Assembly: GCA_034437515.1 (NCBI GenBank)
Contig: DAOTTX010000492.1
Span: forward strand, 1-24,550
From: DAOTTX01 sp034437515
GTDB taxonomy: Bacteria; Chloroflexota; Anaerolineae; Aggregatilineales; Phototrophicaceae
DNA length: 24,550 bases
Direction: 5' to 3'
Shown here piece after piece: positions 7,410 to 13,771 of this stretch. A program made the translations under genes and the position numbers. The notes under the pieces were generated by a model that saw nothing but the letters and a program-made list of their open reading frames with translations, did not search any database and was not told the origin of the DNA. How positions within the stretch are numbered: position 1 is the first letter of the stretch; each line of letters opens with the position of its first letter.

Positions 7410-7990
7410 CAACGCTGTGTTTTCGCCTGTAAATCTACGATAGCGACATCTTCAACTTCAATCCCTGCCTTCTGCAACCGCTCGACGAACTCCAACAGGG
7501 CAGTATCCGCCTGGGTGAGCTTGCCATTGACCGTCACCGAGAGGCGCATATTGCCGGGACGAGACCCCCGCTCCCCTTTGTCCCGCAGCATGGCGGTGGG
7601 TGTTTCACGTTCATGAACACGCTTGACCAACTTCTTGATTCCTCGTTTGAAGTCTTGCGTCAGGTCAACCGGCATGGATGCGACTAAGGCAGGGGGCATC
7701 TCATCGTATTCGATGTGCTGCATCTTCACCGCGTAAAGCGGCTTGCCGGCCTTCATGAAGTAGTGATACTCACGCGCCACGCTCGGCAGTTGCAGCGCCG
7801 CAGTAGAAAGCAGCAGCACACAGGCATCCGCTGCGGACATGGCCTGTTCGACGGCTTCGTACCAATCATGGTCGGCCTCGACATCCTGCGCTTCCGCCCA
7901 GGTTTTGAAGCCATATTGTTTAAGCGCCTGCAATACTTTCATGGCGCTGTCTTCATCCTGGTAGGCATAGCTGATAAATAATCGGGTCAT
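7409..7990 (-). CDS. TIR-domain protein 1 (TIR with C-terminal extension)
   Basis: I chose the ATG at 7990, which has GAGGG a few bases upstream; a TTG at 8002 would add four residues. The product is 193 residues. It starts directly with a TIR domain: TRLFISYAYQDEDSA (2-16), an ALKQYGFKTWAEAQDVEADHD loop region, ADACVLLLST, and VAREYHYF with Glu74 at the position of the catalytic glutamate. Residues about 140-193 form an extra beta-alpha-beta-like unit (MRLSVTVNGKLTQADTALLE, then EVEDVAIVDLQ) resembling small effector-associated modules. The next gene carries a similar-looking unit at its N-terminus. The pair overlap by one base, so stoichiometric synthesis is likely. The upstream gene uppS ends 40 bases away. 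Joint NAD+-linked signalling is an inference. Confidence 0.85.
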   Translation of the reverse strand: MTRLFISYAYQDEDSAMKVLQALKQYGFKTWAEAQDVEADHDWYEAVEQAMSAADACVLLLSTAALQLPSVAREYHYFMKAGKPLYAVKMQHIEYDEMPPALVASMPVDLTQDFKRGIKKLVKRVHERETPTAMLRDKGERGSRPGNMRLSVTVNGKLTQADTALLEFVERLQKAGIEVEDVAIVDLQAKTQR

Positions 7991-8030
7991 TATCGCCCTC
8001 AAGGGTTAGGATAGACTGTTTGTAGTATAT

Positions 8031-8798
8031 CTAGGGAGTGTCCACTTCGTCAATTTGTTCGTCGGTCATGCCGAAGCGCCGCCGCCTGCGGCTGAACGCC
8101 CATAAGGCTTTGCGCAGTTCGTTTTCGTCAAAATCAGGCCAGTAGACCGGCGTCGAGTAGTATTCGGAATATGCGCTTTGCCACAGCAGAAAGTTGCTCA
8201 AGCGAAACTCACCACTGGTGCGGATGATCAGTTCGGGATCGGGTAAATCGGCGGTATAAAGATAGCGGCTGATGAGTGCCTCATCAACGTCTTCCGCCGG
8301 GGTGCCATCGTTGATGATATGCTGCACGGCCTGTACGATCTCATCACGCCCGCCATAGTTAAACGCAACATTGAGGATGAGCCGTTCGTTATCTTTGGTG
8401 AACTCACAGGCTTGTGTGATCTTCTTCTGCAACTTGGGGTCTACACGGTCCATCCTGCCGATGTGCCGCACCTGGACGCCGTTTTCATGCAGCTTCTTCA
8501 CTTCCTGGTCAAGCACCAGGTTAAGGATGGACATCAGCACGCCCACTTCGGACGGGGGACGTTCCCAGTTTTCGGTCGAAAATGCGTAGATCGTCAGAAT
8601 GTCGATGCCGAATTCAACGCACGACTCTAGAATGTGACGCAGGTTTTCTTTCCCCTGCCGGTGCCCGGCGGTACGTGGCAACCCGCGAGATTTTGCCCAG
8701 CGTCCGTTGCCGTCCATAATAATCGCTACGTGCTGTGGTACACGGGGGGGGAGTTTGGCAGTCACGTCGTCATTGTCCTGTTGGCGCAGAAAGTCCAT
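8031..8798 (-). CDS. uppS: Isoprenyl transferase (undecaprenyl diphosphate synthase)
   Basis: The 255-residue enzyme condenses farnesyl diphosphate with isopentenyl diphosphate to give the undecaprenyl carrier for cell-wall synthesis. Hallmarks are MDGNGRWA (28-35, catalytic Asp29), GHRQG (45-49), FSTENW (73-78) and RTSGEFRLSNFLLW (193-206) followed by YSEYY. An Arg-rich stretch (237-241) lies near the C-terminus. The order frr then uppS is the standard bacterial arrangement, although cdsA, dxr and pyrH are not adjacent here. A purine-rich AAAGGGCGG lies about 7 to 10 bases before the ATG. The family assignment is certain; exact chain length of the product cannot be told from sequence. Confidence 0.96.
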   Translation of the reverse strand: MDFLRQQDNDDVTAKLPPRVPQHVAIIMDGNGRWAKSRGLPRTAGHRQGKENLRHILESCVEFGIDILTIYAFSTENWERPPSEVGVLMSILNLVLDQEVKKLHENGVQVRHIGRMDRVDPKLQKKITQACEFTKDNERLILNVAFNYGGRDEIVQAVQHIINDGTPAEDVDEALISRYLYTADLPDPELIIRTSGEFRLSNFLLWQSAYSEYYSTPVYWPDFDENELRKALWAFSRRRRRFGMTDEQIDEVDTP

Positions 8799-8870
8799 CT
8801 TTTTGCCGCCCTTTCACTCACGAACTGAATTGGGATGGGTGGGAGTTGTCTGATCCCTACCCGCACATAT

Positions 8871-9428
8871 TTACACCTCTAGGATGTCTTTTTCCTTTTC
8901 TTTGCTCATATTCTCGATCTTCTCGATGTACTCATTTGTGAGTTTTTGTACCTGTTCTTCCCCACGCTTTTGCTCGTCTTCGGAGATCATCTTTTCCTTC
9001 TCGAAATCCTGCAAGTCCTGGTTGGCGCTGCGCCGGATGTTACGGATGGCGACCCGTGCATCCTCGGTACGCTTGCTCAGCACGCGGGTGAGTTCCTGGC
9101 GACGCTCACGGGTGAGCGTGGGCATATTCAAGCGGATGGTGTTGCCATCCGTGCTGGGGTTAATGCCGATATTTGAGGTCTGGATCGCCTTTTCAATTGC
9201 CTGGGTCGCGGTGCCATCGTAGGGACGGATGAGGATCTGCATCGCCTCCGGTGTGGAGATGTTCGCCAGTTGGCGCAGTTCCGTATCCTGCCCATAATAA
9301 TCGACCAGCAGCCGATTTACGAGCGCGATGCTGGCGCGGTTGCCACGAATGCCTTGCAGGTCGTCTTCAAAGGCCGCAAGGGAGGCTTTCATATTTGCTT
9401 TTGTTTCGTTGATAATGTCGTTAATCAT
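8871..9428 (-). CDS. frr: Ribosome recycling factor
   Basis: The 185-residue length is exactly that of RRF, which with EF-G splits post-termination ribosomes. Recognisable family elements are the start with a helix ending in F-E-x-x-L-x-x-I-R-x-N-R-A-S, the YYGQDTELRQLANIS beta segment, PYDGTATQAIEKAI, IGINPSTDGNTIRLNMPTLT and RRQELTR followed by the long C-terminal helix (VRxxIRNIRRSANQDL-like). A good ribosome binding site AGGTGA precedes the ATG by about seven bases. It lies between rlmB and uppS on the same strand, in a translation and envelope housekeeping cluster. Confidence 0.97.
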   Translation of the reverse strand: MINDIINETKANMKASLAAFEDDLQGIRGNRASIALVNRLLVDYYGQDTELRQLANISTPEAMQILIRPYDGTATQAIEKAIQTSNIGINPSTDGNTIRLNMPTLTRERRQELTRVLSKRTEDARVAIRNIRRSANQDLQDFEKEKMISEDEQKRGEEQVQKLTNEYIEKIENMSKEKEKDILEV

Positions 9429-9493
9429 TTTTTATCACCTGATTTTTCAAATTACCCCACTCTCAATGATACACCTGTCTTGCCGGGAGCGCA

Positions 9494-10264
9494 CTAGGAT
9501 TTCTCCGGTGGCTTCCAGCCGTGCCAATCACGAGCCTGCCACGCATTATACAACGTGATCGAACCGACCGTCGCCACATTTAAGCTGGCGACCCGTCCAC
9601 GCATGGGCAGTGTGAGCAGCAGATCGCACGTTTCCCGCACCAGACGGCGCATCCCTTCGCCCTCGCTGCCCAGCACGATGCCGATAGCCATATTGAGGTT
9701 GGTCTTGTTCAGCGGCAGCAGGTCAGGGCCGAGGTCAAAGCCGACCATCCATATATCACGTTCCTTGAGGTCTTTCATGGTGTTGACGATGTTGGTCACG
9801 ACGGCGACGTTGAGATGCTCCACCGCGCCGGACGAGGCGCTCACGACTGATGGCGTCACGGAGACGCTGCGCCGCTCCTGCAAGACCACGCCATGAATGC
9901 CGACCGCATCCGCCACGCGCATCAGACTACCGACGTTCTGCGGGTCTTTGAGCAAGTCGAGGATCAAGATAAACGGCTTTTCCTGGCGGGCCTCGCTGGT
10001 CTGCAAGATGTCGTGGATGTCTACGTATGGGTAGCCCTTCGTCCGCAACACCGTGCCCTGATGGTTGCCGCCCTGCGCGAGATCGTCCATGATCTCACGC
10101 GGGACGCGCCGAATCTCGACATCACGCGCTTTGGCGAGGTTGACGATCTCCCCGGAAACGCCGCGTGTCTCCGCACGTTCGGCGATGAGCAACTGTTCGA
10201 TCTGGCGGCGGTTGGCCTTTAATGCTTCCATCACGGGCCAATGTCCGTAAAGATATTCTGGCAT
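9494..10264 (-). CDS. rlmB: 23S rRNA (guanosine-2'-O)-methyltransferase RlmB (TrmH/SpoU family)
   Basis: The 256-residue protein has the N-terminal L30e-like substrate-binding domain (starting YLYGHWPVMEAL) and a knotted SPOUT domain. Motif 1 is DPQNVGSLMRVADAVG (107-122, Arg116), motif 2 is IGIVLGSEGEGM (194-205, Glu201) and motif 3 is LPMRGRVASLNVATVGSI (219-236, Asn229), all intact. The family methylates the ribose of G2251 in 23S rRNA or related positions in tRNA and rRNA using S-adenosylmethionine; the N-terminal domain favours RlmB over TrmH. AAGGA lies about 10 bases before the ATG. It heads the minus-strand run, and dispersed repeat copy B lies 117 bases upstream. Confidence 0.93.
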   Translation of the reverse strand: MPEYLYGHWPVMEALKANRRQIEQLLIAERAETRGVSGEIVNLAKARDVEIRRVPREIMDDLAQGGNHQGTVLRTKGYPYVDIHDILQTSEARQEKPFILILDLLKDPQNVGSLMRVADAVGIHGVVLQERRSVSVTPSVVSASSGAVEHLNVAVVTNIVNTMKDLKERDIWMVGFDLGPDLLPLNKTNLNMAIGIVLGSEGEGMRRLVRETCDLLLTLPMRGRVASLNVATVGSITLYNAWQARDWHGWKPPEKS

Positions 10265-10380
10265 AGGGGCGCTTTCCTTCTGTCTGTTTGTTTCTACACG
10301 GGCGAATAGCCGGTAGCGTCACAAAATACAAAATAGCGTGGATGCAGGTACGCAGTCGGCGGACAGCCTTCTGACCGTCC

Positions 10381-10462
10381 CATACGTGTCAAGTTAAGCC
10401 GATGGTGCTTCAATATGCAGCTATTCTGACCCCTATCTCCCTAAATCTCCCTTATTCCCGTA
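10381..10462 (-). repeat. Dispersed repeat copy B (82 bp, inverted to copy A)
   Basis: Reverse complement of this stretch aligns over its full length to 241-322, sharing TACGG at one end and CACGTATG at the other. Its inner end forms part of an 11-base-pair hairpin with 10471-10481. Both copies lie about 80-120 bases before a start codon and point the same way relative to that gene. Confidence 0.75.
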
Positions 10463-10569
10463 GACGGAGAAAGGGGGATTTGCACCTACAACAAAGCCGC
10501 AAAATGCACGAACAAAGTAGCATCTAAGCATGAGCAGGCATATTATCCTCCCTGTCTACGGTGAGGGTG

Positions 10570-10597
10570 GGCTGATCGCAGGTCAGACCGGGTGGGG
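10570..10597 (+). repeat. Short repeat, partial copy of the right-end element
   Basis: GGCTGATCGCAGGTCAGACC followed by GGGTGGGG matches 24501-24530 with about three substitutions or gaps. The preceding GTGAGGGTG also fits the GC-rich, GGTGAGGGG-containing style of that element. It is probably a decayed fragment of the same dispersed family. Confidence 0.55.
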
Positions 10598-10706
10598 TTC
10601 AAAAGCCTAAATTGACAGCTATGGAACGCCATTCTTGGCGTCCGTATGCAACAAATTTGTCTCTGTGCGCTGTTATGTGATCATACCGAATAGCCCTGTC
10701 ATTATA

Positions 10707-11171
10707 TCAGTTGACCGCTTGAAAGCGGCGGCGAATGTCTTGCATCCGGCGGCGGTTGGCTTGCAGGTCGCTCTGGCCTAACCGCGCCGCTGACCGGAAA
10801 TGCACGACCTTGTCTTCGGCGTCAAAATAGAATTCGGTGTCGTCGACGAAGCCCCAGAGTTGGGAGCGAAACTCGGCGTGGATGTAATCATCGTTCTCGC
10901 TGACGATGGTCGAGCGATCCATCGCTTCGACCACGTCGAGCATCTGCGCTTTGGCCTCCGTGACGGTGCCGTTAAACGGGATCGGTTCCATCGCCGGGTA
11001 GCCGTCTTCGGTCTGCGAGTTGACGCAGTTGGGTTTCTGCGGGCAGGTCTTGAGCTTGCCATCGGTGACGCCCAGGTCATCGGGGCGCTTGCTCACCTCT
11101 GGAATCACCAGGAAACGCCCAGCCAGGAACCCGACGATTGCCAGGATCACCAGGATAATCAGTACTGTCAT
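10707..11171 (-). CDS. DUF1499 family membrane-anchored protein
   Basis: I chose the ATG at 11171 because it places a clean transmembrane segment (TVLIILVILAIVGFLAG, residues 2-18) at the N-terminus; longer starts at 11213 or 11297 add sequence unlike the family. The 154-residue product has the DUF1499 signature TCPQKPNCVNSQ (42-53) with Cys43 and Cys49, the YIHAEFRSQLWGFVDDTEF block (96-114) and the VVHFRSAARLGQSDLQANR end (122-140). DUF1499 proteins are widespread and of unknown function. The bulk should be outside the membrane or on its surface. A weak purine-rich GAGAAAGAAA precedes the start. The gene is divergent from the epimerase gene and stands alone. Confidence 0.88.
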   Translation of the reverse strand: MTVLIILVILAIVGFLAGRFLVIPEVSKRPDDLGVTDGKLKTCPQKPNCVNSQTEDGYPAMEPIPFNGTVTEAKAQMLDVVEAMDRSTIVSENDDYIHAEFRSQLWGFVDDTEFYFDAEDKVVHFRSAARLGQSDLQANRRRMQDIRRRFQAVN

Positions 11172-11235
11172 GAGTTTCTTTCTCACTTTCGTTTTGATCC
11201 TATTGTAGTTCATGAGTAAGCGATGAAAATGTAGC

Positions 11236-11291
11236 AAGTGCAGTAGAGAGGTAGATGAGTTACGCCTAACCAGGGCGTAAGCATTTGCACT
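11236..11291. repeat. Nested inverted repeats between divergent genes
   Basis: Inner arms TTACGCC (11260-11266) and GGCGTAA (11274-11280) form a perfect seven-base-pair hairpin with a seven-base loop. Outer arms AGTGCA (11237-11242) and TGCACT (11286-11291) flank it. This lies between the starts of the DUF1499 gene and the epimerase gene and just before the candidate epimerase promoter, so it could be an operator or leader structure. Confidence 0.45.
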
Positions 11292-11319
11292 ACACATCCG
11301 GTGAGCGAGCGCCTAAAAT
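11291..11319 (+). promoter_or_regulatory. Candidate promoter for the epimerase gene
   Basis: TACACA (11291-11296) and TAAAAT (11314-11319) are 17 bases apart, 35 bases before the ATG at 11354. The -35 box matches consensus in four of six bases and the -10 box in five of six. Confidence 0.35.
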
Positions 11320-11353
11320 GAGCGGCGCTTGCATCGTAACGGAGAGACACTAG

Positions 11354-12400
11354 ATGTCTGAACAAAAAACGTATCTCATCACCGGGGGCGCTGGTTTCCT
11401 CGGCATCAACATCATACGCTATCTATTGGCACGCGGTCATGCGGTCGTCTCGCTTGACCTCCAGCCATTTGACTATCCCGAACAACCGCAAATCACCGAG
11501 ATCACCGGGGACATCCGCAACCGCGCCACCGTAGACAAGGCCATGCAAGGGGTAGATATCGTCATCCACACCGCCGCCGCGCTGCCGCTTTACAGCGCCG
11601 AAGATATTTACTCCACTGACATCGACGGCACCCGCAACATGATCGACAGTGCCTTTGAGAACGGCGCGGAACGCTTCATCCACATCTCCTCGACGGCGGT
11701 CTATGGCGTGCCGGATCATCACCCGTTGCACGAGGACGATCCGCTCATCGGCGTGGGACCGTATGGCAAGGCTAAAATCGCCGCCGAAGAGGTCTGCCTG
11801 GAATATCGGAATAAGGGGATGTGTGTGCCGATCATCCGTCCCAAGTCGTTCATCGGTGTGGAACGTCTGGGTGTGTTCGCGCTGCTGTATGACTGGGCGA
11901 AGGACGGCAAAGGCTTCCCGATCCCCGGCAAGGGCGATAACCTGTATCAATATCTCGAAGTCGAAGACTTATGTGATGCTATCTACCTGACCGCCACGCT
12001 GGATAAAGACGTGGTGAACGACACCTTCAACGCCGGTGCAAAGGAATACGGCACCTTCCGCGACGACTTCCAGGCGGTGCTCGACCACGCCGGACATGGT
12101 AAGAAGGTGATCTCGGTGCCGGTGGCCCCCGCGTTGTGGACGCTGCGCATCCTCGACCGGTTCAACCTGTCGCCGTTGTATCCCTGGGTGTACGAAACCG
12201 CCGTCAAGGAGTCGTTCGTCTCGATTGATAAGGCACGAGAAAATCTCGGTTGGGAGCCGAAATACTCTAACAAAGAGGCGCTCATCCGTAACTACGATTG
12301 GTACGTCGCCAACCTGGAAAAGTTCGAGAACCAATCCGGCGTGACGCACCGCGTCCCCTGGAGCCAGGGTGTGCTCAAGTTTGCGAAGGTATTCTTCTAG
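11354..12400 (+). CDS. NAD-dependent epimerase/dehydratase (extended SDR)
   Basis: The 348-residue protein has the Rossmann motif TGGAGFLG (10-17), an acidic NAD-binding residue in SLDL (Asp35), GDIRN (52-56), HTAAA (72-76), the ISSTAVYG active-site strand (111-118) and the catalytic Tyr137-x-x-x-Lys141 pair in PYGKAK. LYQYLEVEDLCDAI and the C-terminal GWEP...EALI segments are typical of sugar-nucleotide epimerases of the UDP-glucose 4-epimerase group. The substrate cannot be told from sequence; a sugar nucleotide or a sterol/3-beta-hydroxy type substrate is possible. A ribosome binding site GGAGAG lies about eight bases before the ATG. It may feed envelope polysaccharide synthesis together with the UDP-glucose dehydrogenase further on, but they are not in one operon. 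Confidence 0.9.
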   Translation: MSEQKTYLITGGAGFLGINIIRYLLARGHAVVSLDLQPFDYPEQPQITEITGDIRNRATVDKAMQGVDIVIHTAAALPLYSAEDIYSTDIDGTRNMIDSAFENGAERFIHISSTAVYGVPDHHPLHEDDPLIGVGPYGKAKIAAEEVCLEYRNKGMCVPIIRPKSFIGVERLGVFALLYDWAKDGKGFPIPGKGDNLYQYLEVEDLCDAIYLTATLDKDVVNDTFNAGAKEYGTFRDDFQAVLDHAGHGKKVISVPVAPALWTLRILDRFNLSPLYPWVYETAVKESFVSIDKARENLGWEPKYSNKEALIRNYDWYVANLEKFENQSGVTHRVPWSQGVLKFAKVFF

Positions 12401-12435
12401 CGGGCGGGATTGCTGCTCGAGCGTAAGATTTGCTG

Positions 12436-12464
12436 TTGGAACGAACCCCACCCGCGCTTATAAT
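12436..12464 (+). promoter_or_regulatory. Sigma-70-like promoter for the cytochrome c lipoprotein gene
   Basis: TTGGAA (12436-12441) and a perfect TATAAT (12459-12464) are separated by 17 bases, 40 bases before the ATG at 12505. Position, spacing and sequence are all favourable. Confidence 0.65.
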
Positions 12465-12504
12465 GATCCGCACGGTTGATAATACGACGGAGTAACAGCG
12501 GTTT

Positions 12505-12888
12505 ATGCGGTCTATGATGATTTTGGTGCTGATTGCGCTAGTCGGCTGCACCGGCGATACCAACAGCACCTTGAACTACGATGACATCCCGCGTACCGGG
12601 GATGTGACCAATGGTGAGCGGCTCTACGTCGAGTCGATTGACAACGCGCCGGTTTGCACGGCCTGCCACAATCCAGCGGCGGTCGCTGCACCAACACTGA
12701 TCGACTATGGTGCAATCGCGGGGGCGCGCGTCGAGGGGCAGGACGCACACGAATATACCTTCTACGCCATCGCGGAACCAGCACAGCACATCGTCGAGGG
12801 TTACGGCAACGCGATGTATGCTGGCTACGACGAGCGCATGACCCCACAGCAAATGTCGGATCTGATCGCGTATTTGCTGAGTTTGTAG
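12505..12888 (+). CDS. Lipoprotein mono-heme c-type cytochrome
   Basis: The 127-residue product has a short signal with lipobox ALVGC (Cys15), so it is a membrane-tethered extracytoplasmic protein. A single heme-binding motif CTACH lies at 51-55. Met104 (in GNAMYAGYDERM) or Met112 is the likely sixth heme ligand, and the C-terminal helix MSDLIAYLLSL is typical of class I cytochrome c. The domain is short, as in small electron carriers feeding a terminal oxidase. No oxidase or other redox gene is adjacent, so the partner is unknown. GGAG lies 12 bases before the chosen ATG; internal ATGs at codons 4 and 5 are also possible starts. It is monocistronic, with a promoter in front and a hairpin behind. 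Confidence 0.88.
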   Translation: MRSMMILVLIALVGCTGDTNSTLNYDDIPRTGDVTNGERLYVESIDNAPVCTACHNPAAVAAPTLIDYGAIAGARVEGQDAHEYTFYAIAEPAQHIVEGYGNAMYAGYDERMTPQQMSDLIAYLLSL

Positions 12889-12912
12889 CGGTCATAAAAG
12901 GACGAGCAAAAG

Positions 12913-12939
12913 CAGGTACAGTCTCTGAGACTGTACCTG
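12913..12939. terminator. Perfect palindrome terminator between convergent genes
   Basis: Arms 12913-12925 and 12927-12939 are perfect 13-base reverse complements around one base; as RNA this gives an 11-base-pair stem with loop TCTGA. It lies between the cytochrome stop (12888, +) and the small minus-strand gene stop (12973). The T-rich tail is best on the minus strand (CTTTTGCTCGTCCTTTT). Confidence 0.7.
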
Positions 12940-12972
12940 GTCATTCATTCTGTATAGTTATGATTCTAAGGG

Positions 12973-13152
12973 TTATTCCCTGTCGTCGGGATACCGGGGA
13001 TCGCGTCGTGGATCCTGTCGTGAACGTACCGGAATCGGCACTTTAGCCCGTTTCTTCTTCTTCTCCGGGTTGAGCATCTGATCGACGTCTTCCCAGAGGC
13101 GGCGTGCGCCGTCAACGATATCATCCAGAAACGTTCGTTTTTCTTCACTCAC
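12973..13152 (-). CDS. Small charged protein, 59 residues, GTG start
   Basis: A GTG at 13152, preceded by AGAAGGTGA with a six-base gap to the start, opens a 59-codon frame ending in TAA at 12973-12975. The product begins MSEEKRTFLDDIVDGARR with a helix ending in LWEDVDQMLNPE (to residue 30), then a Lys run (31-34) and a basic Pro/Arg/Asp tail (RSRQDPRRDPRYPDDRE). It is soluble, very polar and of no family known to me. The strong ribosome binding site, normal codon use and flanking terminators support it over the alternative overlapping frame. It lies 81 bases downstream of tRNA-Ala, with a terminator between them, so it may have its own promoter or arise by read-through. Confidence 0.65.
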   Translation of the reverse strand: MSEEKRTFLDDIVDGARRLWEDVDQMLNPEKKKKRAKVPIPVRSRQDPRRDPRYPDDRE

Positions 13153-13191
13153 AACGAGTCACCTTCTCACTTCGTGTCGTTTAGAAAACAT

Positions 13192-13224
13192 GAAACCCCT
13201 TCGCAACCTGTACGAAGGGGCTTC
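13192..13224 (-). terminator. Terminator downstream of tRNA-Ala
   Basis: On the minus strand a 12-base-pair stem (13213-13224 with 13192-13203, one G-U) closes a nine-base loop and is followed by ATGTTTTCT. It lies 9 bases past the 3' end of the tRNA. Confidence 0.75.
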
Positions 13225-13233
13225 CGCATCTTG

Positions 13234-13306
13234 TGGACCTAATGAGACTCGAACTCATGACCTCCTCAATGCCATTGAGGCGCTCTCCCAACTGAGCTAT
13301 AGGCCC
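13234..13306 (-). tRNA. tRNA-Ala (anticodon GGC)
   Basis: The 73-base sequence folds as a full cloverleaf: acceptor GGGCCTA with TAGGTCC, D stem GCTC/GAGC, anticodon stem CCTCA/TGAGG with loop ATGGCAT (anticodon GGC, U33 present), and T arm ATGAG-TTCGAGT-CTCAT. The discriminator base is A and the 3' CCA is not encoded. GGC reads GCC and GCU alanine codons. A strong terminator follows. Confidence 0.96.
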
Positions 13307-13494
13307 ATCAATTTGTACGGGGGATTTTAGCCCCTTCAATTTCACTTGTCAATAGTAAGCATACAACACTTTTGCGTGTTTGAGTCATGAGTATATCGGA
13401 TTCTAACATCGATTTTAGAAACTCTTTACAACTTATGGTGTTGCTGCTTACTTTCGTGGTGATTTTCTCAGTATTTTCGCCTTTCTGCATCATC

Positions 13495-13703
13495 TCAACC
13501 GGACGGCTGATTCTCGCTATCCTGCCGAAATTTGACGACCACCGTCTCACTTTTCCGCTTTACGATACACACTTGGATAGCTCAACAAGCGGGACCACCG
13601 GCGCGCTAACCACTTCACCGCGCCGATCTTCGCCGAGCGCACAGCGGTTCATACGCCATAAATATTTGTCTTCCAATCGAATACGGTACGTAATCACTAA
13701 CAA
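13495..13703 (-). pseudogene. Probable frameshifted gene remnant
   Basis: The minus frame from a TTG at 13703 to TAA 13560-13562 reads LVITYRIRLEDKYLWRMN and then GEDRRGEVVSAPVVPLVEL, with codon use like the surrounding genes. A second frame overlapping its end continues with KRKSETVVVKFRQDSENQ and stops at TGA 13495-13497. One frameshift near 13585 would join them into a C-terminal fragment of about 65-70 residues. There is no ribosome binding site. The opposite + frame here is rich in Ser, Thr, Pro and Arg, as expected for an antisense shadow. The family is unknown. A short intact 47-residue gene (13560-13703) is the alternative. Confidence 0.35.
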
Positions 13704-13729
13704 TAAAGGGGTTTCATAAATTCTTCGCC

Positions 13730-13735
13730 TATAAT
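13730..13735 (+). promoter_or_regulatory. Candidate -10 box for the CAP/LysM gene
   Basis: A perfect TATAAT lies 36 bases before the ATG at 13772. No good -35 hexamer is found at normal spacing, so activation by a regulator or chance are both possible. Confidence 0.35.
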
Positions 13736-13771
13736 GCCCGTATAAACCTGTGGAGCTAAGGATAAGTCATT

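Larger units (their letters stand above)
10265..10706. other. Repeat-rich intergenic region
   Basis: No convincing coding frame is seen in these 442 bases, which lie between the start of rlmB and the stop of the DUF1499 gene. They hold dispersed repeat copy B (10381-10462), an 11-base-pair hairpin (10443-10453 with 10471-10481, one G-T wobble) and a short match to the right-end element (10570-10597). No clear -10/-35 pair for rlmB was found. Confidence 0.6.
13307..13771. other. Intergenic region with gene remnant and candidate -10
   Basis: This 465-base stretch between tRNA-Ala and the CAP/LysM gene has no intact convincing gene. It holds the minus-strand remnant at 13495-13703 and a TATAAT at 13730-13735. 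A + frame of 110 codons (13387-13719) is open but rejected as a likely antisense shadow. Confidence 0.5.

Noticed and set aside
7990..8002. TTG start at 8002 for TIR protein 1
   Set aside because: The ATG at 7990 has a GAGGG site at good distance and gives the usual TIR start.
10707..11297. Longer start (11297) for the DUF1499 protein
   Set aside because: The added 42 residues are unlike the family and push the membrane segment inward; no ribosome binding site.
12966..13148. 60-codon minus-strand frame starting with ATG at 13148
   Set aside because: Arg/Ser-rich out-of-frame reading; the GTG frame at 13152 has the ribosome binding site and normal codon use.
13387..13719. Open + frame of 110 codons with a hydrophobic segment
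   Set aside because: No ribosome binding site; the C-terminal half is rich in Ser, Thr, Pro and Arg, as in an antisense shadow; the minus strand reads better there.
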